Origin: Rhineura floridana
Taxonomy: Eukaryota; Chordata; Lepidosauria; Squamata; Rhineuridae
NCBI RefSeq assembly: GCF_030035675.1
Contig: NC_084487.1
Location: 31,538,474-31,602,473 of the forward strand
Direction of reading: 5' to 3'
Length of the DNA stretch: 64,000 nucleotides
Shown here in pieces: positions 9,160-19,025 of the stretch. The stretch's first letter is position 1, and each line of letters starts with the position of its first letter. Under the pieces are notes generated by a model, which did no database searches, had not been told where the DNA came from, and was given only the letters and a program-made list of their open reading frames with translations. Position numbers and translations under genes: made by a program.

Positions 9160-11600
9160 GTGTAACCACACAATCTGACTGCTTCTTATTGTTTGTTAGT
9201 AGCAACTGGATGATGATGATGATAATAATACATTCAGAAAGCTGTGGCTAAATATGCCCACAAGGTTTAATAATAATTCTTAGCAATAAGAACTGAATAA
9301 AAAAACCCATGGATAACAAACTTGTTTTAAAAAAAGTAAATAAAAATGGGACTGGGATTGATTTGGAAAGAACTAAGAACTTACACAAACTGAACAAATG
9401 CCACCCAACCCCCACCAAACATTTCTAAGACACAGAACTTACAAAAGATTTCTGCATTTTAAGACTTCACCTCTTCCAAGCACTGATTGGAGAATGGTAC
9501 GTGGGATGATAGCATTCTAGCCTTCCTCTTTCCTTCCCCACACTGGTGTTCTCCTTTATGGTTTTCTAATTGCTCAGTTTCAGAGACGCCCAGAGTCTGG
9601 GTTCATTAGAGACTGTTTTGAGCAACAGATCTGTACAAATGGATCTGTAACTAGCCAAACCATTCTGTAGAGATCTGCAGCTGCTTCAATCAGATTTGGA
9701 AAGGATACAAATAGGCCCAAACTGGACCTATTTGCTTTGTTATTTGTACAAAGAGTGTACAGCCCTATCCAACACTGACTCTATGTAACCCACAGTGGCT
9801 ACCCGTCTCATCTCAAGCACAGCTACTTACATCTTTCAAGGACTAAGGGCATCGTTGACTCAGACTCGTGTCTCACAAATTGAAGCATTACCTAGAAAAA
9901 CAAAACTGAAAATGAAGGGCAAAAGCAATAGAACAGGGGTAGGGAGTAGGTTTTCTGTCAAGGTCGGCATTTCCTAGGGAATAATCTCTTGGGGGTTGCA
10001 TGATGGAGCTGTGCGGGGCCAAACCCCTTGCCCTCTCACAGAGCTACAATTTCCAGAGTGATTTAACAGCCAAGCCCTCTTCCCAGCAAACTCTGGGAAT
10101 TGTAGCTCTGGGAGGGGAATAGGAGTCTAACAATTCTCAGCACCCTTCACAAGCTACAGTTCCCAGGATTCCCTGGGGGAAGCCATAAGTGTTTAAAGTG
10201 GAATAATAGTACTTGAAATGTAAGGTACAGATGTGGCCATACATAGGCTTATATCCTAGCTTCCTGTGAACAGAACTCCACTTTCTGAATACTGCTGGTG
10301 ACAAGGGGAAGATATTTTCACCAATTCCCCTTTCCAACTCCAGACCACTTTGACCTCCGAAAATCTCCTCTGGAGGGTTGGGAGACAACTGGAGCTCTCT
10401 GTGGATGGGAGGGAGCCTTGCATTCACAAAATTCAAGAATCCTAGCCAATAAATGCAAGTTTACTTTTCCTAAAACACTTTCTATAATGCTTGATTAAGG
10501 TTGCCACAGCTTAATTTATATTGCTAAACCAGGGATAGCCAATATGATACCCTCCAGATGTTATTGTACTATAACCCCCATCCATCTAGCATGGTCAATG
10601 GTCAGGAAGATGGGAGTTATAGCCCACTACATTGGGAAGGCACCACATTGGCTGCTTCTGTGTTGATCCACAGTTTAGTGTGGTGAGAATGAACTAGGCT
10701 TGCATGCTCCCCTCTCATTCTCTGGCATAGCCGGAAAGAGGAGGAGAAGGGGGAACATGTGAAACCAAGGCTTGCTGTGGCAAATTCTCTTCACACTAAA
10801 CTGTAGTTTAGTGTGATGTTCAAACCAGGGCTGTGGAGTCGGAGAGTTGGAGTCGGAAGCAATTTTGGGTGGAGTCGGAAGAAATGTACCAACTCCAGCT
10901 TCAAAATAAATTTTGATTGACAAATTTTTTAAAATATAAATTCAAAATGTCAAAGAAGCTTCCTATGAAGTCAGCTGTAGTTGAGCATTTCACCGTAACT
11001 CACGATGGAAAACATTTTTTGTGTCAGTGTATGACACAGGACCCAGATGAAGACAAATGCTGTGATGCCAAGATCAGCGCATATTCAGGCAGCGATAAAA
11101 ATGCTGCTATGAGAGCTTCCAATTTAAAAAGACATTTACAGCCCTTTCCAGGGCTGTGGAGTTGGAAGCAATTTTGGGTGGAGTCAGAGTCGGACAGTAG
11201 AAAAATAGAGGAACAGGAGTTGGAGTCGAAGGTTTGGCGTACCGACTCCACAGCCCTGGTTCAAACTGGCCAGAGAAGGACAACCCTAGATTTATTGAGT
11301 AATATACACAACTCCAGGTACTGATGGGTCTTCTACAATTTTGGGCAATTTCTTCAAACTGGAAGTCCATCATTTCCATTCTTCCTCCCAAGTCCCTATT
11401 CCCTTTCCAAATATATCGTCTAGGTGCCCATTTCCCATAGTTTAAAAAATGGCCCATCCAGAAAATCCAGTAACAGTCATACAATTATAAGTAACTTCCA
11501 ACTCTATATAATACATGTCTCCTGCATCACAGATTATGCCACTTAAAAATGGTCTCAAAAGAAAATAAGATGTTACCTGCAGTAACGGCCTGCGCAACAT
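4350..11600 (-). CDS. SSBP1: SSBP1, mitochondrial single-stranded DNA-binding protein (5 coding exons, C-terminus off the window)
   Basis: SSBP1 coats single-stranded mtDNA at the replication fork as a tetramer and stimulates Twinkle and Pol gamma; it acts in the mitochondrial matrix. Coding exons on the minus strand are 11600-11577, 9891-9831, 7531-7391, 5926-5839 and 4438-4350. They total 403 nt (134 codons plus one base), and frame is kept across all joins. The product starts [17 protein letters not shown], a basic, acid-poor mitochondrial presequence. The OB fold follows: [46 protein letters not shown] and [18 protein letters not shown], nearly identical to human SSBP1 (148 aa). About 14 C-terminal residues lie left of base 1, beyond a Gypsy fossil in the last intron. 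No break is visible in any exon. WEE2 lies upstream on the same strand, as in human. Confidence 0.96.
4640..4790. repeat. Palindromic MITE-like repeat
   Basis: The arms ACATTTAAAGCA and TGCTTTAAATGT surround inverted copies of the GAACTGTAGCTC / GAGCTACAATTC block. The same family recurs near 10.0-10.24, 26.55-26.75, 50.57-50.71 and 52.02-52.28 kb. Family name unknown to me. Confidence 0.6.
4865..5060 (-). repeat. tRNA-derived squamate SINE, minus strand, 5'-truncated
   Basis: Plus-strand text with TTATTTATTTA, 'aaggagatcaaggcagcata' and 'gttaggtaggttaggctg' is the reverse complement of the 3' body of the SINE that is intact at 55.41-55.65 kb. Confidence 0.6.
5160..5465 (+). repeat. Bov-B/Sauria-related repeat with (ACA)n tail
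   Basis: It ends 'gtcgccataagtcgtaatcg' followed by 'aacaacaacaa', the 3' end shared by squamate Bov-B LINEs and Sauria SINEs. The upstream body is rearranged. Confidence 0.6.
5839..5926 (-). CDS. SSBP1: SSBP1 exon 5 (OB fold core)
   Basis: 88 nt coding [19 protein letters not shown] then [11 protein letters not shown], with a split Gly codon at each end. Acceptor ACCGAG, donor GTGAGT. Almost identical to the human exon. Confidence 0.96.
5998..6127. mobile_element. hAT-type palindromic MITE
   Basis: Starts CAGCCTCCTCC and ends GAGGAAAGCTG. The flanking octamers ggctaaag and ggttaaaa match 6/8, consistent with an aged 8-bp target duplication. A shorter relative lies at 5,665-5,755. Confidence 0.6.
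6136..7390. other. SSBP1 intron 4, unassigned
   Basis: AT-rich intron sequence. I see no coding exon, RNA gene or recognisable repeat here. Confidence 0.5.
7391..7531 (-). CDS. SSBP1: SSBP1 exon 4 (start of the OB fold)
   Basis: 141 nt coding [19 protein letters not shown], then [20 protein letters not shown] and ESEAFQG. The acceptor follows a T-rich stretch (TTTTTAAAG); the donor is GTGAGC. An L2 remnant begins only about 50 bp upstream of this acceptor. Confidence 0.96.
7585..8062 (+). mobile_element. L2-clade LINE, 3' end
   Basis: A decayed C-terminal L2 reading (frame pieces around HWLPV..., YKALHG and WNDLLDEAS) is followed by a typical squamate L2 3' UTR ending 'cttcggctatggggcggtat' and (AAAC)n. 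It is 5'-truncated, antisense to SSBP1 and about 50 bp from the exon 4 acceptor. Confidence 0.75.
8270..8890. repeat. Three diverged copies of an internal unit
   Basis: Units at about 8,270-8,400, 8,425-8,570 and 8,755-8,890 share the order 'gaaatttgg.gaca.ggtag', 'ctatagagg.attaa', 'ggtagctcca', then 'catgctagccacctttaaa'. Spacing is unequal (about 155 and 330 bp). Confidence 0.6.
9084..9157 (+). repeat. (TAA)n(TAG)n(TAA)n microsatellite
   Basis: About 74 bp of pure trinucleotide repeats with a central TAG block. The poly-Leu reading on the other strand is an artefact of this repeat. Confidence 0.95.
9831..9891 (-). CDS. SSBP1: SSBP1 exon 3 (mitochondrial presequence and cleavage region)
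   Basis: 61 nt coding [20 protein letters not shown] plus the first base of a split Ser codon. Acceptor TTTTTCTAG, donor GTAAGT. It matches human [20 protein letters not shown]. Confidence 0.95.
9990..10240. repeat. Palindromic MITE-like repeat (same family as 4.64 kb)
   Basis: Contains inverted 'cagagctacaatttcc' / 'ggaattgtagctctg' and the 'cagttcccaggattccctgg' block. Confidence 0.6.
10525..10660. mobile_element. hAT-type palindromic MITE
   Basis: Inverted blocks 'ccctccagatgttattgtac' and 'gatgggagttatagcc' with a short centre; same family as 38,495-38,632, diverged. Confidence 0.55.
10826..11258 (+). mobile_element. hAT transposon remnant with BED zinc-finger start of transposase
   Basis: The ends are CAGGGCTGTGGAGTCGG and its inverse CCGACTCCACAGCCCTG. 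Perfect 8-bp target duplications GTTCAAAC lie at 10818-10825 and 11259-11266. At about 10,947-11,140 an open frame reads [15 protein letters not shown], then FLCQC, KCCDAKI and SNLKRHL, which looks like a BED-type finger at the N-terminus of a hAT transposase. The rest of the transposase is deleted. From 11,149 a second copy of the left end begins, so the right 110 bp is itself a complete mini-element sharing the right terminus. Confidence 0.8.
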
Positions 11601-13384
11601 TTCTGCTGTTTCCTTTAATTCTTCTTAAGGGTGCTTTGCTAGTTCCTCTGAAAGACAAAAAAGCTATTCAATTTTCAAACATTGAAACAGTCAGTTCCAA
11701 CTACCAAACTACCTTATACCATTTCTCTTCCATTCTCAGAAATAACAAGCCATCAGTACAGAATCAAACAATCCCTTTGCCTTTTCTGCAGACTTAACAT
11801 TAGATACATCTAAGGCTCACTTGCACACCTAATTGGATTCTGAATCTGTTTTAGTGGTGCCTAGTATACTATAGTTTCACTGGAATTGTTTGCAAGCAGC
11901 AATCACCATTCTGGGGCCCATGGGCACCAGGGCACATCCCAGTACTTCCTATGGTGCCTACAAAAGAGCTCAGTAAATATCCCCTCAAACATCCACAATG
12001 CACGAGATGGAGGGGCACGCCAGCACCATTATGTTTTCCTATCTCTTTTACTGCTCTATTAGATGTGGCAACCATTTTATGTTATGCCACCCCCATTCCA
12101 CGGCAGCCATTTTGTGACTGTCGCCCATGGCACTCTCTCTCAAAATTCCAAAAATGGGCTCACTGGCCCAAAAAAGTTGGAGATCCCTGAGTTAGAGCAT
12201 CATCCTGCACTGCAACACGCTGAAAAAGAATCCAGGACCCGACTAGAAAAGATCGTACAACTTTCACTTTCGATTCTACAAAAACAAAGCTTAATGAGAC
12301 AGTGGAGAAAAGAAACAAGAAGCAGCAGGAAGAGGCAGCAGCAGAAGAAATGGGGCAGCTCACCAGAGAACTGCACATTCAGTCTGACCATCTTAAGAGA
12401 CACGGAAGAAAAGAGTACAGTTTAAACTGAGATCCTCCAGATATTGCTGGACTCCAAATTTGATCAGCCCTAGCCAAGGGTTCAGGGATGATGGAAGTTC
12501 TAGTCCAGCATCATCAGGTGGAGGGGGCATAGATTCTTTACACCTGGTTTAAAGTGAATCATTTTGTGACATACTTCCCCAAAGTCGTTCAGATAGTCCT
12601 GGCCCCTCTCCTTAACCCAGAGTCACAGGGGTTACTAGACAAGACAAATTACATGGATTTCTGGCAATCAGTAGCTGTCACCAACAAAAGGTCAACAGGA
12701 TTTTTAAGTATTATTCGGGGGTGGAGAGACAGAGCGCTAGCTGGACTACAGAGTCACCACTCTGCCAGTTCCCATCCTCTACTCACCCTAGCAGGCTTGC
12801 ATAAGCCTGTATCATAGTAGCGTGGCTAAGAAGATTGAGACTGTAATGTGAGGGTGAGGAGATACAATGATTCAGAATCTACTCAGAAGACACCAAATTA
12901 CTTTAACTGAATGGCTACAAATTATTAACGGAACACCCAGAACATGGTATTGCAGCCAACTAAAGAAAATATTGTTTCTAAACTCTGCTAAGATTGCTAA
13001 ATTTGCCCTGGCTAGCATGCTCTCTTGCTGCAGAAAATCCATTTTAAGAAGCAATCATTAAATCCCAGAATCAAAAGGTCTCCCTCTACCCTCTTGGAAG
13101 ATAAGCAGCACAGACTTCAAGGAGCATGGCTAGCTAACTCCAACGGAAGACTAGAATCCACAGCAGCCCTGTAACCAGCCTTCCTCCTTAGGTGGGGCAG
13201 TCACATTTCTAGGTGGTGCATGGGGGGGAAGGCGCCTAGTGCCAGCCAATCCCCCCTCCCCCTTACTGGTGGAGAGGATGTGAGGACCAGGCCAGGGGAA
13301 GGAAAAGCAGTGACATTCCCTGTCATTCCTCCATCCAGAAAGTGTACTAACATACAGTGAGTGAAGTTTAATCTGTTGGATTAA
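11267..13384. other. SSBP1 intron 2 end, exon 2 surroundings and start of intron 1
   Basis: Apart from SSBP1 exon 2 and a hAT MITE remnant (12,429-12,545), nothing is recognised. Purine-rich 12,230-12,420 is open in one frame for about 70 codons, rich in Lys, Glu and Gln, but without a start or splice context. Confidence 0.5.
11577..11647 (-). CDS. SSBP1: SSBP1 exon 2 (5' UTR plus first 8 codons)
   Basis: The acceptor is a pyrimidine-rich tract ending TTTCAG and the exon begins at 11647. ATG is at 11600-11598 and codes MLRRPLLQ, then donor GTAACA. Human SSBP1 starts MFRRPVLQ and splits at the same place. The exon is too short for ORF scans and was found by reading the minus strand. Confidence 0.93.
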
Positions 13385-13593
13385 GAACATAAGAACATAA
13401 GAACAGCCTGCTGGATCAGGCCAGTGGCCCATCTAGTCCAGCATCCTGTTCTCACAGTGGCCAACCAGCTGCCTGGGGGAAGCCCGCAAGCAGGACCCGA
13501 GTGCAAGAACACTCTCCCCTCCTGAGGCTTCCGGCAACTGGTTTTCAGAAGCATGCTGCCTCTGACTAGGGTGGCAGAGCACAGCCATCATGG

Positions 13594-16485
13594 CTAGTAG
13601 CCATTGATAGCCCTGTCCTCCATGAATTTGTCTAATCTTCTTTTAAAGCCGTCCAAGCTGGTGGCCATTACTGCATCTTGTGGGAGCAAATTCCATAGTT
13701 TAACTATGCGCTGAGTAAAGAAGTACTTCCTTTTGTCTGTCCTGAATCTTCCAACATTCAGCTTCTTTGAATGTCGACAAGTTCTAGTATTATGAGAGAG
13801 GGAGAAGAACTTTTCTCTATCCACTTTCTCAATGCCATGCATAATTTTATACACTTTTACCATGTCTCCTCTGACCCGTCTTTTCTCTAAACTAAAAAGC
13901 CCCAAATGCTGCAACCTTTCCTCGTAAGGGAGTCGCTCCATCCCCTTGATCATTCTGGTTGCCCTCTTCTGGACCTTTTCCAACTCTATAATATCCTTTT
14001 TGAGATGAGGCGACCAGAACTGTACACAGTATTCCAAATGCGGCCGCACCATAGATTTATACAACGGCATTATGATATCGGCTGTTTTATTTTCAATACC
14101 TTTCCTAATTATCGCTAGCATGGAATTTGCCTTTTTCACAGCTGCCGCACACTGGGTCGACATTTTCATCGTGCTGTCCACTACAACCCCGAGGTCTCTC
14201 TCTTAGTCGGTCACCGCCAGTTCAGACCCCATGAGCGTATATGTGAAATTAAGATTTTTTGCTCCAATATGCATAATTTTACACTTGTTTATATTGAATT
14301 GCATTTGCCATTTTTCCGCCCATTCACTCAGTTTGGAGAGGTCTCTTTGGAGCTCTTTGCAATCCCTTTTTGTTTTAACAACCCTGAACAATTTAGCGTC
14401 GTCAGCAAACTTGGCCACTTCACTGCTCACTCCTAATTCTAGGTCATTAATGAACAAGTTGAAAAGTACAGGTCCCAATACCGATCCTTGACGGACTCCA
14501 CTTTCTACAGCCCTCCACTGGGAGAACTGTCCGTTTATTCCTACTCTCTGCTTTCTGCTTCTTAACCAATCCCTTATCCACAAGAGGACCTCTCCTCTTA
14601 TTCCATGACTGCTAAGCTTCCTCAGAAGTCTTTGGTGAGGTACCTTGTCAAACGCTTTTTGAAAGTCTAAGTACACTATGTCCACTGGATCACCTCTATC
14701 TATATGCTTGTTGACACTCTCAAAGAATTCTAATAGGTTACTGAGACAGGACTTTCCCTTGCAGAAGCCATGCTGGCTCTGCTTCAGCAAGGCTTGTTCT
14801 TCTATGTGCTTAGTTAATCTAGCTTTAATAATACTTTCTACCAGTTTTCCAGGGACAGAAGTTAAGCTAACTGGCCTGTAATTTCCGGGATTCCCTCTGG
14901 ATCCCTTTTTGAAGATTGCCGATACATTTGCCACTTTCCAGTCCTCAGGCACGGAGGAGGACCCGAGGGACAAGTTACATATTTTAGTTAGCAGATCAGC
15001 AATTTCACATTTGAGTTCTTTGAGAACTCTCGGGTGGATGCCATCTGGGCCCGGTGATTTGTCAGTTTTTATATTGTCCATTAAGCTTAGAACTTCCTCT
15101 CTCGTAACCACTATTTGTCTCAGTTCCTCAGAATCCCTTCCTGCAAATGTTAGTTCAGGTTCAGGGATCTGCCCTATATCTTCCACTGTGAAGACAGATG
15201 CAAAGAATTCATTTAGCTTCTCTGCAATCTCCTTATCGTTCTTTAGTACACCTTTGACTCCCTTATCATCCAAGGGTCCAATCGCCTCCCTAGATGGTCT
15301 CCTGCTTTGAATGTATTTATAGAATTTTTTGTTGCTGGTTTTTATGTTCTTAGGAATGTGCTCCTCAAATTCTTTTTTAGCATCCCTTATTGTCTTCTTG
15401 CATTTCTTTTGCCAGAGTTTGTGTTCTTTTTTATTTTCTTCATTCGGACAAGACTTCCATTTTCTGAAGGAAGACTTTTTGCCTCTAAGAGCTTCCTTGA
15501 CTTTGCTCGTTAACCATGCTGGCATCTTCTTGGCCCTGGCGGTACCTTTTCTGATCTGCGGTATGCACTCCAGTTGAGCTTCTAATATAGTGTTTTTAAA
15601 CAACTTCCAAGCATTTTCGAGTGATGTGACCCTCTGGACTTTGTTTTTCAGCTTTCTTTTTACCAATCCCCTCATTTTTGTGAAGTTTCCTCTTTTGAAG
15701 TCAAATGTGACCGTGCTGGATTTTCTTGGCAATTGGCCAGTTACATGTATGTTTAATTTAATAGCACTGTGGTCACTGCTCCCAATCGGTTCAACAACAC
15801 TTACATCTTGCACCAGGTCCCGGTCCCCACTGAGGATTAAGTCCAGGGTTGCCGTCCCTCTGGTCAGTTCCATGACCAACTGGTCTAGGGAATAGTCATT
15901 TAGAATATCTAGAAACTTTGCTTCTTTGTCATGACTGGAACACATATGCGGCCAGTCTATGTCCGGGTAGTTGAAGTCACCCATTACTACCACATTTCCT
16001 AGTTTGGATGCTTCCTCAATTTCATATCTCATCTCAAGGTCTCCCTGAGCATTTTGATCAGGGGGACGATAGATCGTTCCCAGTATTAAGTCCCTCCTGG
16101 GGCATGGTATCACCACCCACAACGATTCTGTGGAGGAGTCTGCCTCTTTGGGGGTTTCAAGCTTGCTGGATTCAATGCCTTCATTCACGTATAGAGTGAC
16201 TCCGCCACCAATACGTCCTGCCCTGTCCTTCCGATACAGTTTATATCCAGGGATAACCGTATCCCACTGGTTTTCTCCATTCCACCAGGTCTCCGTTATG
16301 CTCACTATATCAATGCTCTCCTCTAAGACCAAGCACTCCAGTTCTCCCATCTTGGTTCGCAGGCTCCTAGCATTAGCGTACAGGCACTTGTAAGCAGTCT
16401 CTCTCTTCAAGTGTCTTTGGCACTTGTGGTTTGGCCTGTGGTAATTTTGCTCTTCTGAATTTATATCCTGTGCCCCTGCTCTCAC
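13594..16485 (-). pseudogene. CR1 ORF2: AP-endonuclease plus reverse transcriptase, one in-frame stop
   Basis: The frame runs about 963 codons with a single TAA stop near 14,203. The endonuclease has YANARSLRTK, ITETWW, GGGVTLYV and VMGDFNYPDIDW near residues 35-175, plus SSDHSAI. The RT has PGPDGIHPRVL, NYRPVSL, YLDFQKAFDKVPH, RQGSVLGPVLFNLFINDL and FADDAKLF. The last is FADDTKLF in the 63-kb copy, so Ala is probably a change in this copy. The C-terminal domain ends NLLPQDAVMA...LDKFMED. ORF2 of CR1 nicks target DNA and primes reverse transcription. The stop falls where the other copy reads TDQERDLRV. The copy is otherwise almost intact, so it is young. Confidence 0.9.
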
Positions 16486-16604
16486 AATGCCTACTTCTAG
16501 GCCTACCCCTTTTAAAATTTCATCATTTCTTTGGTTTTTATCCCAGGGGGGAGGTTTATTCCGAACTGGACCTTCCTCAGCTCCTGTCGGGTTTTCCCCC
16601 TCAG

Positions 16605-16964
16605 TCAGTTTAAAAGCTGCTCTGCTACCTTTTTAATTTTAAGTGCCAGCAGTCTGGTTCCATTCTGGTTCAAGTGGAGCCCGTCCTTTTTGTACAGGCC
16701 CGGCTTGTCCCAAAATGTTCCCCAGTGCCTAACAAATCCAAACCCTTCCACCCGACACCATTGTCTCATCCACGCATTGAGACTGCAAAGCTGGGCCTGT
16801 CTGCCTGGTCCTGCGCGTGGAACCGGTAGCATTTCAGAGAAAGCCACCTTGGAGGTCCTGGCTTTCAGCATCCTACCTAGCAACTGTCTCAGCCTTTTTT
16901 GAGAGGTCCCCAGGAAACCAGACTCAAAAGCTTGACTTTGCCTATAGCTAGAATCCCTTTTCAC
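16605..16964 (-). pseudogene. CR1 ORF1, C-terminal part (esterase domain)
   Basis: About 119 codons ending LLALKIKKVAEQLLN. The DGLHLN block holds the Asp-x-x-His catalytic pair of the SGNH-type esterase found in CR1 ORF1 proteins. The N-terminal part is missing through 5' truncation. Confidence 0.75.
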
Positions 16965-16965
16965 T

Positions 16966-18060
16966 TGTGGTCTGTCGATGTGTTCTGATTCTCCATGAAC
17001 TTAATTACTTTGGTAAAGACAGTAAGCTCCTGGGCTTGGCTTTGATGATGCATCAGGTATCTCAGTTTTGGATTCCACCTGAAAAACTAACTTGTCCACA
17101 CTACAAGTTTAAGGAAGGGCAGGGAGAAAATAAATACTATAGGGTATGTTGTTAATGTCTTGTTCCTGGCCTTTAAATTTTCCTTCCTGTTGGACAATCA
17201 AGGGAAAACATTTTAACTGGCTGCTATACAAAGGATGAACTGAGTGTTAGAAACCAATTGTGAAAAGCAATTGGAATTTTTTTTACTGCTTGCTTGGTTG
17301 ATTTTCCTGTCCAGAAACCATGAAAAGGCCTCATGCTAAGCTGCACATATTGGAAAAATCAGAAATTAGGCCTAGGTTACAGCCTAGGGTTCAGCCAGTC
17401 AGCCAGCTAGCTAACTGTAGTTTACATAGCAATATTTCTATTCCTCTAAGGCTGTTTTCATCTGTTGCTATCACATAATCAAGAAAAAGAAGAAAACATA
17501 GCCACTACGATTGTGAGTATAGTGAGAGCTTGAAAAGAGTAAAGGGTGGCCATTTTTTTTCAGATCACTTTAAGTTATCTCTTTATTTCACCCTTTAGCA
17601 ATAAACACCCAATACTGCTCTACTCATTATAATAACTGCAGAATAAACAAACTCTTAGTACTTACTGCAGGCAAACAAACATGCTTCTTTATTGCTGACT
17701 GAAAATGAAAATGAAAACCAGAGCAAAGGAAAATCCACAGGGTGGAGTCTAACTCTAGCCCATAACATAAAGTTCTAACACTGAACTCTTCAAGGGTCAC
17801 ATTGCAAGCTATTCTTTTCAGGATCATTTAAGTAATGATAAGGTGATTGTGATAATGAAAAATCCATCCTCAGTCAGGGAAAGTCTTGAGTGAGCAGACT
17901 TTTGGGGGCTCTTCCAGATGAGGCTTTTGTTGTGCACTTGCCCTGCCTTATTCACTGAATTTTTCAGAGGATCCTATTCTTAAATTGCTCCTGTTCTTAA
18001 AACAAGCTATCATTCTTTAAATGGAACTGAAACACAGCCATTCTTAGAAATTCGCATTTA
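16966..18060. other. SSBP1 intron 1, unassigned
   Basis: AT-rich intron sequence. I see no exon or clear repeat. Confidence 0.5.
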
Positions 18061-18100
18061 TTAGAATTTTGGGATACAGTTCGCCAACAAAACAATATTT

Positions 18101-18286
18101 ACAAAAATGCATGTATGAGGGGAAAGTGTGGATAAAAATGAATATATGTATGAAAATAACATGCAAAAATGCATTAGATAATAAGAAATGGCTTGCAAAA
18201 ATGTGTATCTTTGTTAAAACCACTTACAAAAATGTGTTTATTAGGAGAAATTCGCACTAAAATGTTGAAGAATTTTCATCAGGATT
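18101..18286 (+). repeat. Degenerate tandem repeat, period about 31 bp
   Basis: The core (a/g)caaaaatg(c/t) recurs at 18101, 18131, 18163, 18195, 18226 and 18256, spaced 30, 32, 32, 31 and 30 bp. Units share an A-rich second half. Six units are visible. Confidence 0.6.
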
Positions 18287-18749
18287 TTTTTTAAAAAACC
18301 ACAAATTGCTGCAGAAATGGGGAGAACTGAATTTAAGAACAGAAAAATAAGAAACTGAGAGAACCTAAATTGACAGATCTTTCCATCCCTAGTTGCGATA
18401 TATACTTGCATGTCACTCCCTCAAGAAGGGAGACAGGGTTGGTGGCCGCTTCCAGACAACCTGTATATTGAGCATTCAGCCCAATTTGTTTGTGGGGAGG
18501 TTAGACAGTGTTGTGTCAAAGCAAGAGTTATCCCACACTTTCCAGTGAATTTTACCATCACTTTCTTTACCGCAAAAAGTTTGATCTTTCAGAGAAGCAT
18601 ATTTGTTGTGCAAGATCTCCCAATCAACTATAACTGAGCAACCTACATTTGCCAGTATGTGATCAAACCCCACACCTAAATAGCACCACTCTGAAAGTAC
18701 CGGGTGTTTGGATGTACCAAAAGATCTGAACAGACTGAGAAAAGTATCA

Positions 18750-18930
18750 TAAATAGTCCAGCATCCTGTTCTCACAGTGGGCGGCAAGATGCCTATGGGA
18801 AACCCATAAGCAAGGCCTGAGTGTAACAGCACTCTGCCCACTTCCGATTCCCAACAAAGAGTATTCAGAGGCATCCTGTCTCAACAGAGGAGGTAGAACA
18901 TAGCCATTATGAGCAAACCTAGTAGGCTAA
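18750..18930 (-). mobile_element. CR1 3' UTR fragment
   Basis: Plus-strand 'agtccagcatcctgttctca' and 'catagccattatg' match the 3' UTR of the CR1 copy at 13.4 kb, same orientation, diverged and without ORF. Confidence 0.7.
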
Positions 18931-19025
18931 GGCCATAATACTATACACATATACTTCAGAACAAGTCCCACTGGGCTCAATGGAACTTACTTCCAAGTAA
19001 ATGCACAGAGGATCAGCCTGCAAGT
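18930..19025. repeat. Short palindromic MITE, TAAGTCC family
   Basis: Matches the recurring block 'aagtcccactgggctcaatg' + 'aacttacttccaagtaaatg'. Other copies are at 22.19, 33.34, 49.96 and 52.96-53.66 kb. Confidence 0.5.

Larger units (their letters stand above)
8112..9765. mobile_element. Candidate non-autonomous TIR element with TA target sites
   Basis: GGGCTGTGCA at 8112 and its near inverse TGTACAGCCC at 9756-9765 are each flanked by TA. Inside are three diverged units of one sequence (see next entry) and a TAA/TAG microsatellite. No transposase is visible. Tc1/mariner-like by the TA site only. Confidence 0.4.
13385..16965 (-). mobile_element. CR1 LINE, nearly full length (end of ORF1, all of ORF2, 3' UTR)
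   Basis: On the minus strand, 16,964-16,605 is the end of ORF1, with the CR1 esterase signature (MLPVPRAGPG, then WDKPGLYKKDGLHLN). ORF2 follows from 16,485, then the 3' UTR, ending in (TTCTTATG)n near 13,385. The 5' end is truncated inside ORF1. It sits in SSBP1 intron 1 in the sense direction. A second copy of the same family is at 60.7-63.9 kb. Confidence 0.92.

Noticed and set aside
8981-9205. Open frame with a long poly-Leu run
   Set aside because: Direct translation of the TAA/TAG microsatellite.
12063-12425. Purine-rich stretch open in more than one frame, Lys/Glu/Gln-rich
   Set aside because: No start, splice context or known domain. May be a scrap of an old retrocopy but I cannot support it.
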